NCBI RefSeq assembly: GCF_002575655.3
Contig: NC_053036.3
Coordinates: 642,714,736-642,778,735, forward strand
Length of the DNA stretch: 64,000 bases
DNA from: Aegilops tauschii subsp. strangulata
Taxonomy: Eukaryota; Streptophyta; Magnoliopsida; Poales; Poaceae
Direction of reading: 5' to 3'
The position numbers and the translations under genes are program-made. The notes beneath the pieces were generated by a model that searched no databases, was not told the DNA's origin, and saw only the letters and a list, made by a program, of their open reading frames with translations. Of this stretch, positions 47,735-57,673 are shown one piece after another (within the stretch, counting starts at the first letter, position 1; each line of letters opens with the position of its first letter).

Positions 47735-50385
47735 TCAGCCACAAGTGATCGCCAACGGTTTCTGGAGGGATCTTGTTAGGGTTTCCACGAAGCTCATCAA
47801 CTTGTCCTTGTCCGATCCGGAGGAGAGAATCGCCCAGTTCCTCACCATGTTCCTGATCAACCTCAAGACCTGCGGAATGGAAATCCAGGAGGTGTTACTG
47901 AAAATCATAGCATTTCTATATTTCCAGAGGCACCAAAGGACAACTGAGCTAACAGTGTTTAAAACTGAGCACTTTTTGGTAGCAATCCAGAATCTGGCGA
48001 CAGATTCGAACGATGAGCCAATCTGACTAGAGAAATATTCCTCAATGTGGAACCAGAGATGTTTAGCAACTATACATTCAAAAAATAGGTGAGAACAAGA
48101 CTCTTGTTCCAAGCAGTAAACACAATCAAGGGGTTTGATGATGTGTCTCTTCCTAAGGTTATCCCTAGTCATCAATTTGTTTTTTGGGGAGAAGCCAGAG
48201 AAATACATGAACTTTAGGGGGAACTCTCAATTTCCAGACGACAGGGATAAACACGGGTTGAACCCCTCTAAAGTTGATAACATGATAGAGGGAGCTGGAG
48301 GAATACTTCCCCTTATTGTCCAGCTGCCAAATCAGGGCATCCGGCTCGGCAGTAAAGGTAATGCTTTTGGCAATTTCCTCCAACTTGAACCATTGTTCCA
48401 TGAGACTATCACTAAAGTTCCTTCTAAAAGAGAGTTTTAGGCATTGACCGTCCCAAACTTCATTGACACTTTTGTTAAGCTCATTGCGGACAGAGTAAAT
48501 AGGCCAAAATTGGACTGCTAGGGGGGATGTGCCAAACCAAGTATCTTCCCAGAACCTGGTTCTGCTCCCATCCCCTATGTTCCATCTGTAGCCAAATTTC
48601 ACAGCATGCATAATAGATTTTAATCCTTTCCAGAATCTCGAGGTCTTAGGGTTGGAGGAAGGGACAAAAATAGGTTTATTTCCTAGGTATTTATGGGCAA
48701 TAAGAAGCTTCCAGGGTTTCAGGTCTTCCTCATAGAATCTTTTAATCCAAGACCCTAGAAGACAGGTGTTAATTTCTCAGAGGTTAGGTATGCCTAGGCC
48801 TCCAAAATCTTTTTTCATAGAGACTAGGGCCCAATTAGCAAGGTGTAGCTTCCTATTTCCCTCAAAATCATTCCACAAGCAATGAGACATCTGAGAATTT
48901 ATGAGGTTCACTGCCCATTTAGGGAACTTGAAAAGGGAGAGGAGATACACTGGAATGCTAGCCAAACAAGCTTGTACGAGGATCAATCTACCTCTGTAAG
49001 AGAGAAGTTTGCCCCTCCACCCAGCAAACCTTTTAATTATTTTATCCGGAAGGGGTTGGATATCCTCTCTCCTCGGTTTATCATAGTGGAGAGGGATACC
49101 TAGGTACTTAATGGGGAAGTTACCTTTATTACAGAATAGAATAGAGAGGAAGTCAGCTAACTCCTGATCATCCATGTTGATAGGGATGAGTTCACTTTTA
49201 GAGTAGTTGATTCTCATGCCTGAGACTTGTTCAAACCAAGTTAGAACAGTTTCATATTGCTAGCATGTGTGGAGTCATTGTCTAAGAAAAGGATGGTATC
49301 ATCTACATATTGAAGGCAGATGATGCCACCAGGGCAGACCTCAGGACAGAGTCCTGCAATCAGACTATGATCAGCAGCTTTGCTCAGCATTTTAGTAAGA
49401 ACGTCCATTACTAAATTAAACAAAAGCGGGGAGATGGGGTCACCTTGCCTAAGGCCTTTACCAGCAAGGAAAAAAATCACTTTCACAGTTATTTAACTTG
49501 ACCCCAACAGACCCCCCATGAGTAAGTTGCTGGATTCAACTCTCCTCTACGAAAGGCTTGGAAAAGATCTAAGAGATCATTTTTCACCAAGTCCCAAAAA
49601 TGCTGGTAAAACAAGAAGGAATCCCATGAGGACCAGGAGCCCCATCAGGATAAGAGCTAAAAATGGCTTCCTTCACCTCTATCTCTGAAAAAGGGGCTTC
49701 TAGCAGCTCATTTTCAGCAGGAGAGACTTTTTCAGAAGCAGAGAAAATATTGTTTTGTAGAGAGAACCCAAAAGGGTTTTATTTCTTAAACAGGTCTTTG
49801 TAGAAGTCACTAGCCACATTTAGCATCTCATCTACCTCAGTAACAGGGCCATTATGGCCATCGAGGGAGTGAATGAGGGTTTTCCTCCTCCTCTAATTAG
49901 CTACTGCATGGAAGTAAGCAGTATTTCTATCACCCTCCTTAATGTTCCTATCTCTAGACCTTTGTTTGGCTTTGATTTCTTCTTGAAGCCAAATTTTCTT
50001 GAGCTCTCCATGGAAAAAGTTTAATCTATTAGTCTCAGCCTCAGAGAGGTCAGTCGTTTCTGCCTTAATATCTAGAGAATCAAACTCAAGGAGGAGAAGC
50101 CTTTTGTATCTTCTAAGATTAGCTTCCTCATTGGGGTTCCACCTTTTGGTAGTTCTTCTAAATCTCCTGATTTTGATCTGCCAATTTTCTAGGGGGCAGC
50201 TGCTCCCAGTAGGCTCATTCCATTTCCTGACTAGCTCAATAAAATCTTCTCTAAGCAACCACGACTTTTCAAATTTAAAACTATTGCTCTTTGGAGTTTG
50301 GTTAAGACCAAAGTCCCAGAGCAAAGGAGTGTGGTCACTACCATATCTGGGCAGAGCTCTACAACTAGAAAGGGAAAGAAACTAT
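47735..50385 (-). pseudogene. LINE ORF2: endonuclease remnant, reverse transcriptase, zf-RVT
   Basis: Only the last part of the endonuclease remains (TIDRIF near 50415 and [12 protein letters not shown] near 50330-50295), directly after the zinc knuckles of ORF1. Reverse transcriptase pieces follow: an Arg/Lys-rich N-terminal part (50324-49893, ending [12 protein letters not shown]), the core with GLRQGDPISPLLFNL and LQYVDDTILF (49486-49241), and the C-terminal part with IKYLGIPLHYDKPR and GWRGKLLSYRGRLILVQ (49217-48777). Then comes a zf-RVT region (48611-47735, WKLRVPPKVHVFLWL and CVYCLEQESCSHLFFEC). Many stops and shifts. The deletion of the endonuclease would prevent normal target-primed insertion. 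Confidence 0.8.
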
Positions 50386-51638
50386 CTAATTATGTGTCAT
50401 AGAAAATTCTGTCAATGGTGGACATAATCCTGGAGCAGCACTTCCAACATATCTAGCAGAACTGTGGGTTTTCCTTCTGACAGGGAAATTCTCAACTTTA
50501 TGGGTAACCATTTTGCAGATAAAACAACTCTTGGGCTTGACACATTTATCCAAATGATGCCTTGGTTCCCCACAGTTGTAGCAGATCACCTCAGAGTATG
50601 CCATAAGGGCCGAAGCAGGGGCAGGAGCAGTTTCTGGATGTCCTATCTCTTCTTTTGCTGATTCTTGCCTTGAGATTTCCCACTGATCTGAGAGTCATAA
50701 CCACCAGTAGATTGATCTTGGGCAATTACAGGAGCCTACCCAGATTGTGCCTCCATTTGGGGCGGAGGTGGGCCGTAACACTGCCCAACCGGCGCTCCCC
50801 CCCATTGTGATAGGGGAAATTCATCGGAGTTCCTGGTTCCTTCTTATCCTCCAGCCAGATGTTGTCTCTCAGGAAGCAGAAATAACCACCAGACAGCTCA
50901 ATTGAAGCAGATTGCAAGCCTAATTTCAATCTTCTGCGGGTTTGGGGGAGAGATAAGGTAGGGGATCCACCTGCTCCGGCTCCGGTGGCGTGCTGGTGGG
51001 CAGGAGTCCAGTCAAGCATTCCCATCTCGCAGCACGGCGTGGATCTCCTGAATTCACTTCTCCTTTAACCCATTGAACGAACACAATCGGTGGCTCACTA
51101 GGGTGGGGCATCCTGTGCTTCTCCGAGAAATCTCATTCGAAGTAGATCCATAGGGCTAGATTCAGCAGCTCCCAATCCACATGATCCTTGCACATCCGAG
51201 CATACCTGCGCGAGTGCGAGAACGGATTCGGTCCCTCCTCGGCTTCCTCCCTCGCAGCTTCCTCCTCTGCCTCCCTCCATTCGTGCGTGCACTGGGTCCA
51301 GGAGAGAGCGTCGTCGCGGATCCGCATCGCCCACTCCCTCCATCTCCTCCCTCGAGTCTCCCGCAGCACCGTCGGCGCGACGGAGTCGAGCGGCTGGAGC
51401 ATCCGCAGGAAGGCTTTGTAGACATGTGGGAGATGCATCTTGTACATTTGCCTGTCTTCCAGTCATTCCCCCGTGGATATGGCCGGCGACTCCATGGGGC
51501 GCGCGAGCGGACTTGCTGAGGGGGGCAGGCGCGCCTGGAGTCAGGAGGCAGGGGTGGCGGCGGCGAGGGTGGAGATAGTGGCGGGGGCGGCGGCGAGGGT
51601 GGAGGTGGTGGCGGGGGCGAAGGGGATCTATTTGCCAA
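50386..51638 (-). pseudogene. LINE ORF1 with CCHC knuckles, broken
   Basis: ATG 51638 gives MANRSPSPPPPPP, a proline-rich start. It changes frame near 51450, passes through a charged stretch (EWREAEEEAAREEAEEG) and a segment at 51025-50730, and ends in two zinc-knuckle units: CYNCGEPRHHLDKC and CFICKMVTHKVENF. The first is a full C-x2-C-x4-H-x4-C; in the second the last Cys is replaced by Phe. ORF1 proteins of plant LINEs bind the element RNA. Frameshifts and stops make this copy nonfunctional. Confidence 0.6.
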
Positions 51639-51641
51639 TTA

Positions 51642-51964
51642 CTCCCTCATTTTCGGTTTATAGGGCTCAATTCAAAAATCTCACCAACCAAGGTAGATGA
51701 TGAATGGTGGAATACTTTTTGTAGTTTGCAAAAGCACCTAATTAATGCGCTTGTTTTCCTCAAAAAATTATGTTTATCAATGCATAAATTGCAATGCATG
51801 CATGCATAAAGTACATGCATTGGTCAATTTTCTCTTAATACTTGGATGCAATGATTTAATGCACCTTGGAATCTGAACATGTGATGGAAAACAATCAGAT
51901 TGAGCCTTATAAAATGGAAAAACTAAAATTTTGAGATAAGCCCTATAAACCGAAAAGGAGGGAG
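51642..51964 (+). mobile_element. Stowaway MITE
   Basis: 323 bp between TA dinucleotides (51640-51641 and 51965-51966). The ends CTCCCTCATTTTCGGTTTAT and ATAAACCGAAAAGGAGGGAG form terminal inverted repeats, extending to 'agggct' and 'agccct'. No coding capacity. Confidence 0.9.
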
Positions 51965-52130
51965 TATGTGAACTAAACAGTCAACATATAAGATAATTTA
52001 AATATATATATAATATAGTTAGAAGGGAAACATAAGTTGGACCTGGAATTCCTATTCTTATATAGAAAAATAGAACAGACCTCTGCATTTTCTTCAAAAA
52101 AATACATAAATTGGGCTGCAAAAAATAAAA

Positions 52131-52213
52131 CCTCGGATGGGAGGTCCATAGGCTGGTCGATACATGACGGCCCTAAGAAAATACAAACAGGCCTATGGAC
52201 CTCCCATCCGAGG
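52131..52213. repeat. Perfect 22-bp inverted repeat with 39-nt loop
   Basis: Arms 52131-52152 and 52192-52213 are exact reverse complements (CCTCGGATGGGAGG at the outer end). The stem flanks share an A-rich 'aaaaataaaa' string on both sides. A transcript would form a strong hairpin. It may be a remnant of a foldback element or a small-RNA-like hairpin; nothing here tells which. Confidence 0.9.
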
Positions 52214-52496
52214 TCGTGGGCTGCGCATGTCAAAAATAAAAGCCTAGACGGGGCAGCCCAAAACCACGTCCAACACTTGCCAAAACTTCGTCCCTCGTTT
52301 TCTCTGTGTTTCGCACACTCGACATTGTGTGGTCATTTTGACTGTGCATCATATGAAGATGCGCTATGCATGAATGTTGATCAGCATGATGTTAACTGGC
52401 TGGTAGTTACATTTTCGACCATGAATAAAACTTCCAACATGATGTTAACCCTGTTTGAAAAGGCTGTGTCAATATAAATGCTCTGCCTCTGAAAGT

Positions 52497-52566
52497 TGCA
52501 GTTTCTTATCTGAAACAGAACTTGCAGTTTCTTATCTGAAACTGAAACTTGCAGTTTCTTCTCTGA
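52497..52566 (+). repeat. Three tandem copies of a ~26-bp unit
   Basis: GCAGTTTCTTATCTGAAAC recurs at 52498, 52524 and, with changes, 52550. The rest of 52214-52820 shows no other feature; if the neighbouring minus-strand ORF is expressed, this would be its 3' region. Confidence 0.75.
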
Positions 52567-52820
52567 GAATCACATTGTCTGCACTTTTATACTCCTATGA
52601 AACTACATTTTTTAAGTGCTAAAAATAGATCTCTAGAATTCATAAAATACTTTATATGCTCAATACTGCAAATCTGAAATTCAAAAGACATTCATATCTG
52701 AAAGTACTCTCAAAATACACAACACAAAACACAATTCACAACCTGCAAATACTGACAACCCTAAGCTCCTCCTGACAATTCACAACCTGCCCGACTATTG
52801 GGATGGGGGGCAGCCCCCTC

Positions 52821-53297
52821 CTATTCCTCGGCGGCAGATAGCCGCCCCTTGAGACGATGTGAACGGCGAGGGAGACGATGGCGGGGAAGCGTCGTCGGGC
52901 CAACTGCTTTTCTCCTCTTGCAGTTGGGTTCGGTCGACGAAGACTCCACCGGCTCGCTCTGGCAGGACACCCTCACAAACGGCACCCTGTAGATGCTCGA
53001 TCCTTCAATCTCTGGTGGATGCTCCATATGGGATCGATACTCCCACCACCGCTCCCTCACGATCGGATTCGGTGAATCTGTTTGCTCCATGGCCCATAGG
53101 AGCAGCTCTATGTACTCTGGCGCGACTCCCTCAGGGAGTATCGCCGCCTTTTCGCTTTGTTGCAGATATTTGGCCATGGATGTCGTCGTCACCGGTAGTT
53201 GGTCCTTGTTGTCAAACCAAGACTGTATCTCCAACATCCTAGCTAGCTTCACAGGGTCGCCGTCTGCGATCCTCACGTATAGGTTGTACTCCTCCAT
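52821..53297 (-). CDS. Unrecognised 158-aa protein
   Basis: ATG 53297 gives MEEYNLYVRIADGDPVKLAR and the frame stays open to 52821. Residues 1-95 look like a compact globular domain with spaced aromatic and hydrophobic positions (MLEIQSWFDN, EYIELLLWAMEQ, RERWWEYRSHM). Residues 126-151 are strongly basic (CKRRK, PRHRLPRRSHRLKGR), compatible with a nuclear signal or nucleic-acid binding. The frame continues upstream without a stop to 53471 through a minisatellite; the ATG at 53297 was chosen because repeat-encoded sequence is an unlikely N-terminus, but a longer form from 53471 (216 aa) is possible. No TATA box or intron was recognised. It is not clearly part of a mobile element. No function is proposed. 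Confidence 0.45.
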   Translation of the reverse strand: MEEYNLYVRIADGDPVKLARMLEIQSWFDNKDQLPVTTTSMAKYLQQSEKAAILPEGVAPEYIELLLWAMEQTDSPNPIVRERWWEYRSHMEHPPEIEGSSIYRVPFVRVSCQSEPVESSSTEPNCKRRKAVGPTTLPRHRLPRRSHRLKGRLSAAEE

Positions 53298-53337
53298 CGA
53301 TCTACTTCTCCACAGCACCTTCACTTGCCGGCGGTGG

Positions 53338-53515
53338 TTTTTGAATGGAAGAGGAGAGGAGCAGCGCTGGTTTTGGATTAGAACGGGAGAGGAGCGACGC
53401 TGGTTTTGGACAGGAACAGGAGAGGAGGGGCGGTGGTTTTGAAATGGAAGAGGAGAGGAGCGGCGCTGCATTTAGATTGGAACAGGAGAGGAGCGGCGGT
53501 GGTTTAAGAGGAGAA
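53338..53515 (-). repeat. Minisatellite of ~33-bp units in frame with the unknown ORF
   Basis: On the minus strand the units encode RRSSP(V/L)P(F/I)QN(H/Q), about five times. Unit lengths of about 33 bp keep the frame. Similar units lie on the opposite strand at 54185-54300. Confidence 0.8.
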
Positions 53516-53675
53516 GAGTGGAAGAGCGGCGCTTGTCTTGGAAGTATTTTTTTTGTTGTTTCGCGTATTTTGGGTCAAAGTTTGACCACGTACTGTATTT
53601 GACAAGCAAAATGTGAATGCATGTCAACAAAAATTGTATCGTTTGGTTCGTATCTGAATGTACTTTCAAATTATA

Positions 53676-54016
53676 CTCCCTCCATTTTTGTATACAAGGC
53701 CACAATCTCATATTATAGGTACCAAGGTAAAAATCAATGCTATGTCTAAGTCAATGTTGCAAGCTAGCTTGTCACCTTGATTATCGTGTTAATTAATGTG
53801 GTTTTTCTCTCCCAAGCACAACAAGCCAACCCTCTTACTCCTCATTTGTTGATTAATGTTGGGAATGCAAGCTAACCTTCTCACTCCCGCATGCACACAA
53901 GGGATATTAATGTCCTCGGGTGCTAGTACGAGGCAAACGCCATCAATTTTGCCTCGATTAATGTTAGTGGCCTTGTATAGTTGCAAATTGTAATTTTGAT
54001 AGTGGCCTTGTATACA
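53676..54016 (+). mobile_element. Degenerate Stowaway-like MITE
   Basis: The left end is CTCCCTCCATTTTTGTATAC after TA (53674-53675). The internal string TGTATACAAGGCCAC at 53689 is matched in inverse by GTGGCCTTGTATAC at 54002. The right terminal GGGAG is lost, so the right border is approximate. Confidence 0.6.
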
Positions 54017-54184
54017 ACGTATAACATATATTTTATGTGCAAAAATCATGGTCAATTATGACCCAGAATAAAAGGGAGACTAGTTAATGTGGGGTCGCTT
54101 TCTTAATTGAAGGGTAAATTGGTTTTGATTTTGATCCAGTCAGAGCGCGCCGGCCCTCTCGTCCAACCCTAAATCGATGCCGCA

Positions 54185-54300
54185 CGCTCCTCTCCCTCTT
54201 CTCCGTTGCAAAACCACCTCCTCTCCTCTCCATCATCTCCATTCCAAAACCACCGTCTCGCCTCTCCCTCTTCTCTATTGCAAGACCACCGTCTATCCTC
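54185..54300 (+). repeat. Minisatellite units related to 53338-53515, opposite strand
   Basis: About three units of 'ctcctctccctcttctcc' then 'gcaaaaccacc' type on the plus strand, the same motif as on the minus strand at 53338-53515. Flanking sequence to 54834 shows no other recognised feature. Confidence 0.6.
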
Positions 54301-54834
54301 CGTTTTCTAGACGCTTTGCTCCATGGCGCGGGCGCAATCCATGGATACAAAATTAGTATATTGTATACTATTTAAAAGTCGAGGGCGGGGCTTTTCCTGC
54401 GCGGTAGGCGGCGGGGCAGTTCCGCCTAGTCGTTTCGATAGAGACGCGAGAAGATGAGGGAGTAGCCTGCTGCAAACGTAGGGCTGTGTGATTTGATAGC
54501 GAGTTACTGCTGGACAGGTTGGGCCCCGTGATTTGACTTGCCATTATCATTTTAACTGCGGCGCTACGACCAGCATGAGTCTCCCAGATTCCTGACCACC
54601 TCCATACAGGTGCCTCTCCCAATGCTCCACCATGTAGTAGAGGTTGGCTCTTGCATGAGAGCCCAGTTCTCCACTTTTTCCTTGCCTCTCTTTCCTCTAC
54701 ATATGCAAAAATGCCATGTAAAGAGCACTATTGTACTAACTTTTACTTGCTCCTACAGGTGCTTAAGCTTGACACATAGGCATAAAGTCTGATGTGGCAA
54801 GTTAATCAAGAAGAGAGAGACTAGTTTGGTGACC

Positions 54835-54993
54835 CAAGGAAGAAACGGTGCTAAGCATGTGTACCTAGGTGAAAAGACAATTTTGAGTCTATAGCTAATT
54901 AAATTAAGCAAACTTAGCAACACAATTTCATTGGAAGAGGTCACTCCTTGGCAAATGCAATAAATACACGCACTTAGCACCGTTTCTTCCTTG
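54835..54993. repeat. Foldback element with perfect 21-bp arms
   Basis: Arms 54835-54855 and 54973-54993 are exact reverse complements (CAAGGAAGAAACGGTGCTAA at the left), with weaker matching further in. The total is about 160 bp with AT-rich interior. The size and shape fit a MITE, but target duplications were not identified. Confidence 0.7.
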
Positions 54994-55168
54994 AGTACGA
55001 AGAAAGAGATAGAGAGGAGTAAAAAAATGCACTTATAGCCAACCTTGATGTAGTATGAGTGACTAAGTGATGACTATGTATGATATGCTAACATCAGATA
55101 GCCTAACGCACCGTGTTAAATCTGCAAGGGCGCGACCGCGCGAGCGACACGACGGTCGTGGTAGGCGC

Positions 55169-55343
55169 GACCATGATACAGGCTGCTGGCAGCCCTTGGA
55201 TCTAAGATCAAACGGTCGCATGCTAAGTTGCTGAAAATTTGCAGAATAACCCTACAGGATAGGATATTCAACCATAGGTCTAGAATCACGCCATGCAACC
55301 ATTCGATCTCAGATCCATGGGCTCTCGGAAGCCTGTATCATGG
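55169..55343. repeat. 175-bp element with ~52-bp imperfect inverted termini
   Basis: CCATGATACAGGCT at 55169 and its reverse complement ending at 55343 begin two arms that match over about 50 bp with roughly ten differences. It lies about 150 bp before the exonuclease ATG and may be a MITE in its upstream region. The Ty and superfamily are not assigned. Confidence 0.6.
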
Positions 55344-55496
55344 GAGAATGGAAAGCCACTACCCTGCCGTTCGCACGCTGGCAGTTCGCTCCTACTCGTC
55401 CCCGCACGTCCTTCAATACTATGGCGGTTCGCTCCTAGTCGTCCCGTCCATTCACATTACGGCAGTTCCACTAATCCTAACCCTCCTCCCAAATCC

Positions 55497-56216
55497 ATGG
55501 CGTCCCAAATCTCCACGATCGGCGGTGAGTACAAGGTTAGAACCATCACCGGCGATGAGTTCGACGTCATCTACACCTGTTCTTCCGCGACGGTGAAAGG
55601 ATGCCTTTCTCGCTTCAGACGCATGTTCCAAAACTCAGATGATGAGTGGGTCGCTGGGCTAGATGTTGAGTACACCATAGTCCTGGGACGAGAGAAGGAT
55701 CTAAAGGACGAAGAGAGGAAGAAGCCCGCCGTGATCCAGGTTTGCGTACATAACGTTTGCTTGGTCTACCACATATGCCATGCCGACGTTGAGTGCCAGG
55801 ATTTTAAGAACTTCCTCGAGAGCAACCTAGTCAAATTCGTTACTGTAGACTTTGGTAACGACAAAGAAGTCCTGCGTCAGATAGACCTCGTTGTAGGCAA
55901 CACCTTCGACCTCCAGAAGAATCAGCTGGTGTCCTCTCGTCAGCCTTCAATGCTGACCCTGGCAGGAGCCATGGTTCATCCTTCGTAATGTAAAATGAAG
56001 AAACCTCATTACACGTTTCATCATCATGCATGGCAGCGGAATGTACTAGACATAGACCACATCCGCTACGCTGCAATGGATGGCTACCTTTGCTTCAATA
56101 TCTACAAGGGTTGGATGAAGAGCAACAGCCAAGTGTGCAGTTCAAGCAAAGAAGTATCGGCCAAGAGGAAGAGGGACAAGGACGAAGTCGAGGACGTGGA
56201 GGAGGACTCCGAGTAA
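55497..56216 (+). pseudogene. DEDDy 3'-5' exonuclease (WRN-exonuclease-like), one in-frame stop
   Basis: From ATG 55497 (MASQISTIGGEYKVRTITGD) the frame encodes an RNase H-fold exonuclease domain. Motif Exo I is GLDVEY (Asp56, Glu58), Exo II is in VDFGNDKEVL (Asp122), and Exo III is IRYAAMDGYL (Tyr191, Asp195, Y-x3-D). The segment PAVIQVCVHNVCLVYHICHAD is typical of the WRN-like exonucleases expanded in grasses. The C-terminus is charged (AKRKRDKDEVEDVEEDSE). All four catalytic acidic residues and the Tyr are kept, but a TAA at 55986-55988 separates Exo I/II from Exo III in the same frame. There is no intron. The LARD-like LTR starts 20 bp after the stop at 56216, so it sits in the likely 3' UTR. 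These enzymes trim DNA or RNA 3' ends; here only a truncated 163-aa product is predicted. Confidence 0.7.
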
Positions 56217-57666
56217 GGTGGCAGTGTCGTTGCTGTGACACCCCAAAATTTTGGCCTTGTTTTAGTACATAAATTTTTTTTGCCAGGGATTGAAACTTTG
56301 AATTTCTGAGCTCCATTTTTGATTTTTAAACCATTTTTCTCCCTTGTTATTATGGAGTTTTTCCCCATAGTGAAAACCTTTCAAATATGTTATTGGGCTT
56401 GTTTAACCTCTCAAGAAAAACTTTTCTTTTATCAGTATAACTAATTAAATAATTATGTTGCTTGATCTTTACTTTCTTGAAAATGGTTTTTTCAAGGTTA
56501 AATGGCCATATTTGAACTACAACCATTTGATAAATTCACTTAAAATTCCAACCAAAATTTGGATATGCCATGTGATGTCTATAAATAACTTTTTTGCAAA
56601 AAAACCTTTATTTTATGAAATATTTTGAGCTCTACAACCAATTTTGTTCTCTGGTCCAGTGAGCAATTTTGCACTACAACCCATCTAAATATTTTCTTCC
56701 AGCCTCCACCAAAATTATGGGATATTGGTAGTAGCATATGATTCAACATTATGCAATGACCCAATGCTGTTCTTTGAAAATTTTGAGTGAATCAACCTCT
56801 TTTCCATTCTGGTCCAGCCTTGTGATTTCTACTGCAACCCTATTTATTTTTGCTCCAAAGATCTTGTGCTTTCTCCTACTTGTAGACAGCCCTACCAAAC
56901 CTCTAAGTCCAGGAGCATGCACCCATTGGCATATTTTTGGCTCATGAAATAATGTCATTTATTTCCTGTCAAGAATTGAAATTCTGCAAAACTTGCACTA
57001 GCAAGTTTGTGCTTTCCACCAACTAACCTCACCACTCTCTCTTGCATCTAAGGAGACCCTGATCTGGAGAATTTGGCCACCCCAAGAAGAGCCTAGGTGC
57101 CTGTGGCATTTTGTCAAACACCTAGAGAGCATGGCCAGATTTGGCATGGACTCAAGTTTACATTGTGAACTTGGCCACCTGACCTAACCACCCTGTCCAT
57201 TCACCCTCTAACTAACCCTAACCTAGCCCTGTTTCTTCCCAACCTCAACCGCGACCTCTAGTGTGCTCTGGCATTGTGTCGAGCACATCCCGTGCGTGCC
57301 CAGAGAGCGAGCAGAGCGTGCGTTTGGCACGCGTTTTGCACATGCCGCGCCCGAGCCGACGCGTCGCGCCCCTGGCCTTGCCACCACTGCAGAGCCACGC
57401 CACTCGCTACCCTCTCACCGCTACGCGCCAAGCCGCCCCTCGCCACACTCGGCAGGCCAAGAGCTAGCCGCCACGGCCGCCCGATAGCCCCTGCTCATGT
57501 CGGCGCCGCCAAGCCTCTCCCGCTCGCCAGCTCGCCCCTGGAGCAGTGCCCGCTCGTCCGCTAGCTCCTGCCGTCATCCCCAGCCACGCCACGTTGCCCT
57601 GCACGCTACAGAGAGGCGGTCCGCCGTCGTTCTTATCCGGCCGCCGCGGAACCGACCTCGACGAGC

Positions 57667-57673
57667 TATAAAA
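57667..57673 (+). promoter_or_regulatory. LTR TATA box
   Basis: TATAAAA inside 'gagctataaaaggagg'. It probably sets the start of the element RNA near 57700, which leaves a very long R-U5 part of about 2.6 kb. Confidence 0.6.

Larger units (their letters stand above)
47329..51638 (-). mobile_element. Decayed LINE (L1-type non-LTR retrotransposon)
   Basis: On the minus strand the element begins near ATG 51638 with ORF1 and ends in an A run at 47337-47329, after a 3' UTR holding 'agcaatggaaccggggagat'. The domain order is proline-rich N-terminus, zinc knuckles, endonuclease remnant, reverse transcriptase and zf-RVT. Most of the endonuclease is deleted, and several frames are broken. No target duplication was identified. 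The Stowaway MITE at 51642 abuts the 5' end. Confidence 0.8.

Noticed and set aside
51162..51638. Proline-rich protein start as a separate host gene
   Set aside because: It leads into charged sequence and CCHC knuckles followed by LINE reverse transcriptase on the same strand, so it is taken as LINE ORF1.
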